Assembly: GCA_037957365.1 (NCBI GenBank)
Contig: JARHVA010000158.1
Location: 739,001 to 803,000, forward strand
Reading direction: 5' to 3'
Source of the DNA: Torreya grandis
Lineage: Eukaryota > Streptophyta > Pinopsida > Cupressales > Taxaceae
Length of the DNA stretch: 64,000 bases
A program made the translations under genes and the position numbers. The notes beneath the pieces were generated by a model. That model saw only the letters and a program-made list of their open reading frames with translations, was not told where the DNA came from and made no database searches. Position 1 is the stretch's first letter; every line of letters starts with the position of its first letter. Positions 12,571 to 24,189 of this stretch are shown one piece after another.

Positions 12571-14669
12571 ATGGATTTTCTATTTGGTGATGACACTGAG
12601 TCACAATCAATAGACATGATGAGCTTAACCAATCTTAATAGGGTTTCCCATAGATAGAGTAGGGTTCCTCTTTTGGATGCTATAATGTTCACATTTTCAC
12701 TCAGACAATGAACTATGGGACCCCTCCTCATACCTCTTCGTAACATAATTCCCCTCTTTTCTTAGAGGATCAACCTGAGTAAGAGTATACTCCTAAAATT
12801 CTTTTCCTTATTTTTGAATTTGTTCAACATAGAGGAAAGGATCCTTCTACTATTTATATCCTCCTAATTATTGGAAGAACCAAAGAGTCTCATTCACATA
12901 CTCCTACATTCTCAACAAGATTTGGAGGTACCACTTTCTTTCATTCTCAACCTCTTCCTTCAATTTCAACTCCTTATGCCATGACTTCTTCTTCTTTAAC
13001 CTCTTCTACTTCCATACCTAATATCTCAACTAACATGGTAGGTTCTACATTTAGTGGGCCTCTCATAAGATTTACTATCCTTAATCCTTCCACTAGTTCA
13101 TTGATTGTTACCCAAGGCAATCATGCTTCTAGTGCTTCTTTCTCTAAACCATTCACTAGTCCATCTTTTGCTTCAGAAGCAAATTTTGCCACTAGTGCCT
13201 CAAATTCTCACAGTTCTTTTCAAGATCATATCAACTCTAATAGTTATACCCAAGCCACTAATACCAACACAAATTCCAATTCTAATACTTCTAATGTCAA
13301 TCAAACACACCAACTTTTATTGCAAACTCTTAATCAAATGAATACTTTTCAAGTGCATAATATGAATCAAATGATGAGAATGTAAAACCACCTTCTTAAT
13401 CTTTAATCTCATCCTCAACTAATGGCTTGGGGCACACATAACCAAAATTTTCCCCCACTTCAATATTCTCAATGAAATCTCATTCTTCAACCTCCTTTAG
13501 TCAATAAAACCATCAAGCATCTACAAAATGAACCTTGTACTACTCAAATTGCCAACATTGATATAGGAGGTATAACACCTACAATTTATTATAATGGGTT
13601 AACCAATCCTACCCTTCACCTCAAAACATTCAAAAATCTTTACAAGGATTGGGTCAAATTAAATGCCATTATCGCTACCAAGCTCCTAGCCAAAACTCTC
13701 ATGGGTGATGCCTTGGATTGGTACAATCAACTTAGAGCTCATTCCATTTCTAGTTTAGAGGAATTAGTAAATGCTTTAGTTCAAGAATTCTAAACTAATG
13801 ATCTTCCTGAAAACACTTTGGCCCATTTCATTAATTGCAAACAACATGAGAATGAAACTGCCCAAGCCTTTGTTAAGAGATGGAAGACTTTGTCAAACAA
13901 ATGTGAACATAACATGGCGGATGACAATATTTTTCATCATTTTATAAATTTTCTCTTTCCTAAATTATAAAATCAAGTCTGCACTCTTTCTCCATGTACC
14001 TTAGAGGAGGTTATTGACCAAGATAAACATCAATATTTCCTAATGCATCAATTCGGGCCACCCCAACCTTCTACAGATCATCACTTATTACTAAAGAATA
14101 AAAACCATAATATCACCAATGATGGTGTCATTGATTCTTATGACACCATTCATAATGTTCAAGTTGTCAGTCTTAACCCTTCTTCAGAACCAGTTCATTC
14201 TTCTCAGTAATTTACTAATCCTTTTTTATCTTCACCCAATAACATCAATGTTCACAAACCTCTATCCTCAGCCAAATTTCTTAAGCATCTACCCAAGCCT
14301 CTTCCACAAGAACTTGACCCTACTCATCTAATGAAATCTTGGTATGATCCTAACAAGTTTAATTGGTTTCATGATAGTTGGGGCCATTCTCATGAGACTT
14401 GTAGACAACTTCACAATTTAGCTATAGATTTTCTTCTTGGACCTAATTTTGATCATGATTCCATTATTCATAAGTGTCAACAAGCCTATGAGATTGCTTT
14501 AAAGGACTACAAATCAAATGACAAAACTCAAGCCTTAAATCAATCAAATGCTCATTTGGCTATCTACAAAGGTCCTTTACCCAATCATCAATCGATTCAA
14601 GACACCCAAGACAAGCCCACCCCTTCCACCAATAACATAGAAAGTCTTATTGAACCAACTTCTAAATAA
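12571..14669 (+). pseudogene. F gag pseudogene
   Basis: Capsid precursor of a Ty3/gypsy element. A start at 12571 (MDFLFGDDTE) is followed by one shift; from about 12790 to 14669 a single frame runs with about half a dozen stops and no further shift. Order: Ser/Asn/Thr-rich N-terminal region (12981-13385), the gag core with KTLMGDALDWYNQLRAHSIS and FVKRWKTLSNKC near 13690-13900, then WFHDSWGHSHETCRQLHNLA (14361-14420), which resembles the H-x-x-x-GH-x-T-x-x-C segment at the C-terminus of many plant gypsy Gags. The stops are mostly single transitions from sense codons, typical of decay in methylated DNA. Confidence 0.8.
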
Positions 14670-16016
14670 AATGTGGTTAGCATGACTAATATGTGAAGGG
14701 TGGTGGCTTTCATTGATTCTCAACCAATCTACACCCCTCATAAGACATATTATGTTATCTAGGATTCTTCTCTAACTCATTTAAATGAGTTGGGCAAGAA
14801 AATCTTATCACTTTTGATGATCTAATTTATGATTCTCCCTTGGATAACACATCCCATTCTATTTCTACCACTCTTCCATCATCTTACAATACTAATGATA
14901 ATCAAATGTCTAACACTTCTTAGAATTCTAAAGATCAACTTAAACCAACTAGTTCATCATCTCAACATGATTTACTACCTTGTTTTAAATCTTCTTCTTA
15001 CTAGAAAAAATTTCAATGCTCTTAATGTCCTTCTTCCGAGGACCTCCTTAACCATTGTGCACCTATCTCTAACAACCTTCTTATGGGTTATGATGAGTGG
15101 GATCCCATTGTGGAGCTCACTAATCTCCCATCCCAAATTCCATTCCTTGAGCTTATGAGGACTTCTCCATGTCATAGAAACTACCTCATGTAGTTCCTAT
15201 TCAAGATGAATGTCCCTTGTCCTCCCCTCGTAAGATGGGAAGTAGCTTTATCTAGTTCTAAAGATAGTATTTTATAACAATGTGAAGAGATGTCTATCTA
15301 CATTGATGAAACCTTAGACACTTCTCTTTCTCTAAAATTTCCCATCGCATCTATGATTCTTGATGAGATTCTACTTCATGTGGATGATCCTCCTTTATTC
15401 ATTAGCATCTAAATAGGTGATATCTAAGTTAAACATGTATTGATTAATGAGGTTTCCATCATGTGTGTCACTTCTCTTGATTTCATTAAGACTCATGGGT
15501 TCTGAATTCAATCTCAAGTCTACATGCAACACATGCCAAGGATATGATAGAAGGCAAATGAATCCTTTAGGTGGTGTGTGGCTTCTCATTACCGGCTAAC
15601 CTATCATCATTTGTGTGAAGGTGATGATCTTCAACATCCCCCTTTCTTATAACATCTTGCTTGGTATGTTGTGGACTCACCGATTGAGAGCTATCACTTT
15701 TTTTTCCTACAGATGTATTAAATTCCCTCACAATGGATCCATTTATAGGATTCAAGGTGACACTAACCCTTGGAATTTTGAACAATTCCAAAATCATGGT
15801 GTCTTACAGATTCCTACTCTTGAGCCTTTGCAAAGCGTTCCATTTCATGAGTCTCAGCATCTTTGCTTTCTTATCAGTTCAACCCATGGTTATAATGGGC
15901 ATCCTGAGCACATTGGTAACATTCCTCCTAACCTTTTACATTCTAATGATGATGAGCTCGATGAGATTAATTTAATGATCAAAACTTTTGACCTCTTGCC
16001 TCATCTCATCTCATAG
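14670..16016 (+). pseudogene. F protease region
   Basis: Degenerate aspartyl protease following gag. Around 15410-15480 a frame reads VKHVLINEVSIMCVTSLDFI, corresponding to the active-site strand in which the usual DSGAS-type triplet has decayed. After a frameshift near 15600 the frame at 15615-16016 reads SYNILLGMLWTHRLRAITFF and CIKFPHNGSIYRIQGD, the well-known C-terminal flap/ILG segment of gypsy proteases (normally YNILLGRPW). No RT follows within the next several kilobases. Confidence 0.7.
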
Positions 16017-16392
16017 AATCTTGCTTCCTTACAACCTCATTCTCGCAAACCTCCTTGTGATGACATTCTTGTAGTCTTGACCAAGACTTAGCATTATATT
16101 CACCATGCTTCATCAGATGATAAACTTATCTCTACCTGTGTGATTGATATTCAAACCCTATATCATGATGATGGTTATTCTTTAGATGATCCATTGTTAT
16201 TTGGTCTTGTTCAGAACCATGATGCCAAAATTATCTGTTATCATTATTTTTTACTTGAGTCTTTTCATGCATCTCATCAATTTCTTTCAATTATAGTTTT
16301 TTATTTTTTTATTTTTCCCCTTTATTAAAGGATAGAGATGGCATTGACACCTCTAATTTTTGAGGATCCACGTAGGACTATAGTCATGGATC

Positions 16393-16902
16393 ATGCATCC
16401 TTTTTCCCCATCATCAGGCAAAGCCATACCTCCCTTGAAGGTACTTCCTAATTATATGCCTAAGTATGGTGAGGTATATTGTCTATGGCATCTATGTGGT
16501 GCCCATCACATCGATCATTTTCATATCCTACAATATCTCAAAGATTATCTTATAACCATTCCCGAACTTTCTTTTGTCCCTACCACAAGTCATTTCTACA
16601 ATAATCCTTCTCCTTCTTCTCCCATGGTTCCACCCCCCATGGTTCCATCACCTCTAGTGGTCCCATCTATGCCACCACCTATGACCCCTTCACTTATGGA
16701 CCTTCCCTCACCTATGGATCCTTCTCCACCCATGAGTCCTTCACCTGTAGAACATTCTCCACCGGTGATTCCTTCTCCTCCCATAGATCTTGTTCCCATG
16801 CATTCTCTTGACCAACCTTTGCCTAATTTTCCTCCTCAGCAAGATCCTTTGAGTATTCCTAATTTTTCTATTGAGGAGATTAGAAAAGAAGTATTTACCT
16901 AG
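16393..16902 (+). CDS. Proline-rich reading frame of unknown function in F
   Basis: An open frame of 169 codons. Residues 1-60 include LPNYMPKYGEVYCLWHLCGA; residues 70-150 are a Pro-rich tract of repeated PSPM/PPPM-type words; the end has a short acidic-basic helix. I do not recognise a family. It sits where pol would begin in a complete gypsy element, and may be a polyprotein remnant or simply low-complexity sequence kept open by its CCN repeats. The reverse strand gives a Gly-rich shadow frame. Confidence 0.35.
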   Translation: MHPFSPSSGKAIPPLKVLPNYMPKYGEVYCLWHLCGAHHIDHFHILQYLKDYLITIPELSFVPTTSHFYNNPSPSSPMVPPPMVPSPLVVPSMPPPMTPSLMDLPSPMDPSPPMSPSPVEHSPPVIPSPPIDLVPMHSLDQPLPNFPPQQDPLSIPNFSIEEIRKEVFT

Positions 16903-18519
16903 TATTCATTAAAGATTGATGAAACCTTAGCAATAGTATGATTACAGCTTCATAGAGATTTATCTGATGTATTAGATAATGTGTGTGGATAGATTTACTA
17001 GTATTTATGAGCACATGCATGGTACTTTCACATTTATACTTGGATTGGACATGTGATCTAATCTTATTTTAATCTATTATATCCTTTGACATTGTGTCAA
17101 ATTTTTGCTTCTCTTATATCATGATTGCTTACTTGTTATACTATATCTTGCTTATCTTATCATTTATTTTTGCATATGATTGTCTTTTCTTTATCATTAC
17201 TTTCCCCTTTTTCCCTAGAGTTTTTCTTAAAACTCTCTCTTTTGTATCCTCATGAATGTTTTGCTTTCTTATCCTTATTTTTCATAAATAATTTGTCATG
17301 GTGATTTGGTTATACAAACCCTATTCCCCTTCATTTTTATCTCCCTTTACCATGTGATCAGTTAGCAAACAATTTATCTCATTACTGTCTCCTTTTACTA
17401 GTCCACTTTGGATCTCCTTATGCCCTCTTCCTTTTTCCATAAAATAAGCATATACATAGTTGAGACTTGAGATCACAAGCTAGTTCATTATCAATCCTAA
17501 GTGTCCTAGTCAGTCTTTATCTTTGGTTACTTAGCTTCCTTTAGCCTTAGCCTACAACTCATTCATGTGTATAACTATCTCTCTCATGATTGGTTATTCC
17601 AAATCCATATGGAGGAAGAATCCTAAAAAAACCTTCAAAAAAAAGTTAAAAGCCAAATCATTTAAATAAAAGGCAATGATATCAAAAGGCAAAAATATTC
17701 TTAAAAGTGTAATCACACTAAAAGATGTGATTCAAAGCACATCTCCTTCTTCTAGTCGAAGCTCAAACTCCACAGTCAGCTTCACATAGAGCTGAAGTCC
17801 TTTAGGGTGTAGTAGGCTAATAGATGAGAAGAGGAGAACAAAAATAAAAAAAATCTTTTAGTGCTACCTACTTTCTCATGCAAGTACCCAATCTTCACAG
17901 TAGATTGATGACTCTATAAGGGGTCCTGAAGAGCAAGGAACACATAGTGGGAAGGTAGGTCCATTTTACTTTTCCTTGTACCAATCTACCTTCATGATTT
18001 GATCTTATTAGAGCACACCTATTTACCTACAAAGCTTTGTGTCTATAGCGAACAAGTTTCCTTTGTACATAGACGACCACTAGTCACTTTGTGTCTTCTC
18101 ATGTTCTTAGTATGCCTCTAGCCTCCTAAGCTCTTATCATAAGATGATTAAGTCTTGATTTTTACACTTCCTTTTTCAATCCTTATATCCCTAATATTTC
18201 CTCTTGAGATTTGTTGTTTGGTATACTGATCACCCCCTCTTTGGGATTTCATTTATGAGTTGCATTATAAGACTGTGGATAGGACCTGAATGTCTTTACA
18301 AATTACCATCTTTTCCTTCATACTACCCACATCCTTTTATTACCCAATTTTCCATTTTATTCCACCCCAGTGGTGTTCTTTTTATTGAGATGTAGTGTAG
18401 GACCATGGATAAGACCCGACCCTCCTCACAAAATTTTCCAATACCCAAGTCACCATCCAAGATACAAGTGTCAAATTTGAGATAAGATTCGATCGATTAT
18501 GAAGTTACACATCATTTTA
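16903..18519. other. Unassigned internal sequence of F
   Basis: T-rich sequence with no frame or domain I can support on either strand. No RT, RNase H or integrase words were found. Confidence 0.4.
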
Positions 18520-18970
18520 CATGATTTCCAGCTTGATTTAGTATGTTTTATGCTTACTTAATTTCTCTTTTACATTTTTATCTTTTTATATTCTAAGTGT
18601 GTGTAAGATTTCCAAAAAAAAAATTATTTTTCATACTTCCCAACTCGAATTAGTATGACCAATTTAAGACCAATCTTTTATAATTTTGTTTTTCTTTCAT
18701 ACTTCCCAACATGATTTAGTCTAATTGATTGACTTAATTAATTTGTTTTTATACCATTTGTGCCCTTTTACATACCTTCCATTTTATTACATTGTTGTCA
18801 TACTTCCCAACTTGATATTAGTATGATTTTATCTATTTTAATTTGGTGAAAAAATCTTTCACATTGGTTTAAAAACAAATTCCTTTTTACCATCTTGTTT
18901 TTCCTTTTCTTGGTTCATTATACTTAGTCATTTCTTGTTATTACAGATTCCTAGCTTGAAATAGTGTGTA
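18520..18970. repeat. Five dispersed copies of a CATACT...AGTATG inverted motif in F
   Basis: Copies at about 18520-18548, 18632-18658, 18698-18722, 18799-18827 and 18942-18970. The core is TTCCCAACTTGATTTAG, flanked in the best copies by CATACT and AGTATG, which can form a 6-bp stem with a 13-16-nt loop. Spacers of about 40-115 bp are T-rich and not conserved. Confidence 0.65.
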
Positions 18971-19221
18971 GTACATTTTATTGATTGATTATATTTTTCC
19001 AAGTCCTTTTGCCTATTTCTTTTTTTAATCATGCATGTGTCTTTTAGAATTCTAGAAAAGAAATCACATCTCATATATTTCCTATAGCATATATAACAAA
19101 GCTAAACACATGTGCTAGAAAGAAATATATCTAAAGTATCCACAACCTCAACCATAATGAACAAACATAATCAACCATAATGACAACATACACATCTAAC
19201 AACAATATGCCAAAATGACTT

Positions 19222-19223
<2 letters not shown>

Positions 19224-19263
<40 letters not shown>

Positions 19264-19450
19264 CATATATATCTATACATATATATGTATATATATATAT
19301 GTATATATATACATATATATATATATACATATATATGTATATAAGTGTGTGTGTGTGTGTATACATGTATACATGTACATGTGTACATATATACATGTAA
19401 ATGTACATATATACATATATATATATGTATATATATAAATGTACACATAT
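19224..19450. repeat. TA-rich microsatellite
   Basis: Alternating purine-pyrimidine tract: (TA)n first, then mixed TATATACA/TGTATA and a short (GT)n. Any reading frames through it are low-complexity Ile/Tyr artefacts. Confidence 0.9.
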
Positions 19451-20280
19451 ATCATGCCAACTAAAGCCTCTGATGATCCAACAGTTAGGATACCTCTGAA
19501 ATAAGTTCAAAATATTTTTATTGCCTTGAGGATACCTTTTCGTGTTAAATTTGAGCAACATTCAATTCAAAATCATCAAAGGAATGTTCGAGCTCAGCTC
19601 AGGCTTGCTATCCCTATTGCTGCATTATGGAAACGGATCACTATCTCGCACCAAGCTCTTTTTCCACCTACACCTGGAGGTCAAATTCTACAGATTCCTT
19701 TGGCACTATACATGGACCATACTAATGATAATGAAGGTGATAATTCACTATACTCTCCCCAAGGTGATTATGAGTTTTGTGATGATGACTAATTACGGGG
19801 TTTGTCTGTAATCGTGAATGTGGGCATGTTAGCCCTACAACCAGTTCGCCTAAGTTAGGGTAGATGGTACACTCAGATCCTCTAATGTCATGGGGTCATA
19901 TGGATGCAGAGTCTCACTAAGACATCATGGAGTGTTCCCCTCACCAAGGACCCCCATCTCTCTTCCTCATCATCACCTACACCTAAAAAATCCCATAAGA
20001 TGAATATTAGATCACTGTCATATCTCATAATATTTATCTATCTATTTATACTTCCAAATGAAAACTTAAATAATAAATCCATCATCTTTTTACCTATGTC
20101 TCAACTACTATGGTCTTGCCTTCTACGTGACCACCTAAATCAATCTCCCTGTCTGTGCATCCTCTTAGTACCTCTTTTGTAGGCTACCTCCTCAACTCAA
20201 ACCCAGCTGTCATAACTCATGTAAATCTCAATCTGCATCAATATCCTCCTTCTCAACTCCTCATTGTGCCTGACTAGTCC
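19451..20280. other. Unassigned F sequence between microsatellite and PMD
   Basis: An 88-codon plus frame (19526-19792, containing AIPIAALWKRITISHQALF) is open but I recognise no family; nothing else can be supported. It may be the downstream part of the antisense captured gene. Confidence 0.3.
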
Positions 20281-20289
20281 ATGGTCACT

Positions 20290-21390
20290 CTCAGTGTGGC
20301 CTTAGTGTCATTCTCACTACTAGTGGTTCGAGTCCTCTCCTCCCCCATGGTTCCCTCATACATCAAGCCCACTACTCAAGCATTAGTATTGATGTCATTA
20401 GATGTGGTAAGCCCATCTATCCTGGCACCTATGCCACCATATGTAGCTCTCTTCACCAAAAGTAGTGTCTAACCACCTTTATCCTCTTTATCGCTAGTGC
20501 TACTATGTGCCAACTCACCCATGTAGTTACAATGTGCTCATATGGATGCCACATGATGTTTATATGTCTCACTATCTATAACATTATCACATGGGGTATG
20601 ACCTATACTACTTGGTCCTCCCTCCATCTCCTCACTCGAGGTAACCTATCATCGATTACATGGGGCAACCCAACTAGCTGGTATATAAGAAACCTCTCAT
20701 AGATCTAAGTTGTCAATAATATGATTGGTCTCATGGTCCTCTACCCATTGACTAGCATCTCATACATATCATGTACCAATGGGACCTAGATGATTGAGCC
20801 TAAGTCGTATAGCACTCATTCCTCCAATATCATCCTACTCAAGGCTACCATGAATAGTGGTACCTTGTCATCTAACTTGTGACATAGCACCCACTATGTC
20901 ATAAGGCCTATCACAACCTTCCAAATATCTAGAATATATGATGTATAGACATCAAACATACTCACCCTTTTGCCTGGTAGTATCATCTCTAAGCATGTAG
21001 CCCACATGGCTAAGGCTCTCCTATCCTCTAGACTATTTGGTATCCCTACAATCACTTACACTCCTATTATAGGTAGCCCTAGGATGGCATGGACATCCTC
21101 CAGCATGATAGTCACCTCTACTATGTTGCCATCCACCTCCTATCTGAAGTTTTTAGTCAATCATTCCTAGCAACTGAGGAACATGACTAACAAGTCAACA
21201 CTGAGAGGGATTCGACACATCTCTATTATCCTATCTAAACCTATGGACCCTAGTCTAGCCCTATCTCCATCTAACATCCTCTCTAGAAAATTTGGTAACC
21301 ATGTTGCATCTATAAGATGCCAGAATATCTATCATCCCTACATCCAAGAAATAACAAAGTATGTATTAGTTCATCCATGTCATATATAGT
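20290..21390 (-). pseudogene. Antisense plant mobile domain (PMD) pseudogene inside F
   Basis: On the minus strand the frame reads DRARLGSIGLDRIIEMCRIP near 21265-21205, then VEVTIMLEDVHAILGLPIIG near 21117-21058, the signature N-terminal part of the plant mobile domain (aminotransferase-like, PF10536), whose members usually read like GEATITLEDVALLLGLPIDG. Further on are KVPLFMVAL (about 20860), then PRVRRWREDQVV and INIMWHPYEHI (about 20640-20530), matching the later part of that domain. Stops and a few shifts break it. PMD proteins occur both as nuclear host factors and as passengers of transposable elements; here it lies antisense, in the 3' half of a gypsy element, the place where Tat-type elements carry extra antisense frames. 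Confidence 0.65.
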
Positions 21391-22574
21391 CAAAATACAT
21401 TCTTTTTACATTTTTACATCAAAAACAAGCCTAAATCACTCTATTTTATTTGTTTTAGCTTACTTTTAGCCTTCTTGGTTTTTCTTGACCTTGGTCATTT
21501 CAAGCCATTCTAGTCCTCTTTCGACCTTTTGCATGCCTTTTTTTATCATTCTAGCTCTTTGGTCAAACTCATTTGACTAAAATTTTCTTATCTTTTTGCC
21601 TAGTTGACTCAAAAAATTGAGGCAACCCCCTTATTTTCTCTTCCCTACTGTTGAGTTTCCATTTTGGCCCTTTCAGTCCACTTAGCAATTCCTAATTAGG
21701 CCTTCAGCCTATAGATTTTACAGGTTCGACTCATACCTACTAGGTCAACACTGTGGATTCTGCCTATTTTCTAGCCTACCAAGTCGACCTAGTGCTTTTT
21801 GCTTGCTGACCCCTTGCATTTTCCAAAAAAGGTGCAATTTTATTGCTTTTTGCCTAAATCCTTTAAACCCATTTCCTATCTTCGTATTTTCTACCCCTAA
21901 AATTTTATTTTGTTCCATTTTGAAATCTAAAAATTCTTAAAATTCAATTTTACTAAAAATTCACTTGATTCAATACAAATTTCAAAAACTGGTTTGAGAT
22001 TCTTAGTTGCATACCTATAGAGCACATGTTATCACATCTGGAGCTCCTCCTTGCCATCATAGCTTATTTTCTCTCTAGATATCTTTTTCTCCTCTCTCAC
22101 AAGTCAAAATAACAATTAACTTCTCTTTTGCCTTATTTAAAAACACTTTTTAAAATTCAAATCTTTTAATTATTGTCCTACAAATTCCTTGTTTTGCTTA
22201 TATCCTTATTTTTACTCATTCATCTTTCAAACCATAAAATGTGTTAGATTCATGATGATGTAGAGATTATTTTCCACTATCATATACCTATATTTCAAAA
22301 AAATCATTTTTGACTTTTTTTTGCACTAACTTCTACAGGTTTGTCTAGTGTTCTCTACATTTGACACCTTCACATTTCTTATATTCTACTTCTTTATCTA
22401 TGAAACTAAGGTAAGTAAAAGTAATGTTTTTTTTCAATTTAGTCCTTTCATTTATCTTATTTGTTTCTTAGTACACTTTACTTAACATTAGTGTTATGTG
22501 TTATCATGTTTTATCTTGAAGCATGATCCTGTGTTGTACTTATGTGACACATGATGAGCTTCAAGTGGGGCATA
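21391..22574 (+). other. 3' untranslated region and polypurine tract of F
   Basis: T-rich sequence with two to three more copies of the GTCGAC-type motif (21721-21755, 21771-21795). The 3' LTR is preceded by CAAGTGGGGCATA (22562-22574), a plausible polypurine tract. Confidence 0.6.
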
Positions 22575-23737
22575 TGTATACACATAATATTTTTAAAATT
22601 TTATTGATTACTAACACTTTGTATCTTGAAGGAACCGATTGAGTCTCAATCTCTCTAAGTGTGTGCCTTAAAGGGTACACCAAGAAAGGGGTGGGTAGAC
22701 CACTGGTGCTTTGTAAGATTGTTGTCCCTTTTGCCACTTGCCATCAAGACACTTGTCTCCTAAAACCATTTACCCTAAGATTTTTCTTCTTATTCCTACC
22801 TCTTCCAGTATTTTTCCTCTTTCCATCCTCCTTTTATTTCCTTAACATCCTTTTTGACTATCAATTGTATTGGGTTGACTGGATCAACTTAGTACAATTT
22901 AGGGATATTCTTTACTTTCTTGGTTTGTTAGCCTTTCATTTGAACTAGCACAGACCTAGTAAATTATCCCTAAAAACAAATTGGGTTGACTGGGTCAACC
23001 CAATATAGCTGACATTCTTAGAAGGATTTAGGGAAAGATCTGCCTATATATACAAGGTCATTTCCAACCATGTCATAAGAGAAGAATTATTAGCAAAGAA
23101 GTGTGAGTAAACATCTACTTATTGACCTTTCTACTTGAGGAATAAATATTAGGGTTCCATAATTTCTTTGAAGATATAGATCTTATCTTATTGATAAGTC
23201 TTTTGGATGCTTAGATAGGTTGTGTAGCCTAAATCTAATTTATCTTAGTTATCCTTACATGCCACAACAATTTCTTGCGAAGCACCTTGGCCAAGGGAGA
23301 GATTGAGGCTTGGTAGGTTCGTATTCAAAGATAAGTATTCCTAACTATATTTCTCCTTTGTTCGAGTATATATCTTTTAATACATGTTTAGTTTAGTTTT
23401 TTATTTTATTATTTCTAACTTCCACTTTACGCCACAAGTTTTGGTGATAACTAGATTAGATTTTGCTTTCTTGTTATTATAATAGAGTGAAAATTTAAAA
23501 CCTTAGGACTCCATTAGGGATGTTGTGTGATTATGTTAAAATTTAGGCTTTCAAACCCTTCCTAGCATGATATGTTATGACAAGTGATACAAGTGATCCC
23601 CTAATCAAGTCTAATGGATCCCCATATTGGTCATGCTCCCTCTTAACAAGTGTATCCCAATCAAAAAGTGTCGATGTGATATATCTTATCCAATCTAGGA
23701 TTAATTCATAAACATGATGCATTTTTGATTGTATACA
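22575..23737 (+). repeat. 3' LTR of F
   Basis: 1,163 bp, collinear with 9827-11053; begins TGTATAC and ends GTATACA. TATA box at 23045-23052; inverted motifs at 22867-22898 and 22981-23006, the latter a near-perfect GGTTGACTGGGTCAACC. Confidence 0.87.
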
Positions 23738-24093
23738 ACCTTCACCATTGAATGTAGGAACACTCTTAGTAGCATTAAGCAAAATGTCATCATAGGAATC
23801 AAGATGGATTGGATTTTTAGTATTACAGGCAACAAAGGCATGTTTCTTAGCCATGTTTTCTTCAAGTTCTTTCTCACTCTCTTGATCCTCTTAGCTAGTA
23901 AAGTCTTCTTTCTCTTCAAAGGGTAAAATAAGTTCAGGGCGTTGAACTTTAAGAGGAGTTTAGCTTGAAGAGGTAGATTGATAGAATTGAAAACTCTACT
24001 AAAAGATGACCTAGTAAGGACCATGAAGTATGAGAAAATATATGACAAAATAATGTTCTATAACCAAATTTTACCTTAAATGGTGTTGTCAAA
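23738..24093 (-). pseudogene. A2 unit: gag N-terminus and leader
   Basis: Minus-strand start of the A gag. A Met-led frame at 23854 reads MAKKHAFVACNTKNPIHLDS, then SVPTFNGEG, and is cut at 23738 by element F. The other copy (40224) reads MARKHAFLAINTKN, so this start is conserved. Between 23855 and 24075 is the untranslated leader. The degenerate primer site is at 24076-24092 next to the LTR. Confidence 0.72.
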
Positions 24094-24189
24094 TGCTGAG
24101 TGAGTATCACACCAATATATAGCTGATATTGTCAAGACTAGTAATCACCTTGACAAGTTATAATTAGGATAATGTGTCACAACTGGGCA

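Larger units (their letters stand above)
9827..23737 (+). mobile_element. Element F: 13.9-kb Ty3/gypsy LTR retrotransposon, inserted in A gag
   Basis: Direct LTRs at 9827-11053 and 22575-23737 begin TGTATAC; the 3' one ends GTATACA. Flanking 5-bp target duplications are GCCTT (9822-9826) and ACCTT (23738-23742), one mismatch. Removing the element rejoins the gag frame exactly as in the empty site at about 40100-40125. Order inside: primer site, long leader, gag pseudogene, protease remnant, Pro-rich frame, unassigned sequence, antisense plant mobile domain, polypurine tract. I found no RT or integrase, so the copy is non-autonomous. LTR divergence by eye is substantial, so the insertion is old. 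Confidence 0.88.

Noticed and set aside
16596..16799. Minus-strand Gly-rich frame
   Set aside because: Reverse-strand shadow of the Pro-rich plus frame at 16393-16902.
19131..19561. Several Ile/Tyr-rich frames on both strands
   Set aside because: Translation of the TA/CA microsatellite; no gene.
20281..21389. Plus-strand frames of 60-68 codons
   Set aside because: Shadows of the antisense PMD pseudogene; the minus strand gives the recognisable domain.
23701..24048. 115-codon minus frame overlapping the A gag start
   Set aside because: Its sequence continues into the F LTR and is in a different frame from the conserved MAKKHAF gag frame; probably a leader artefact.
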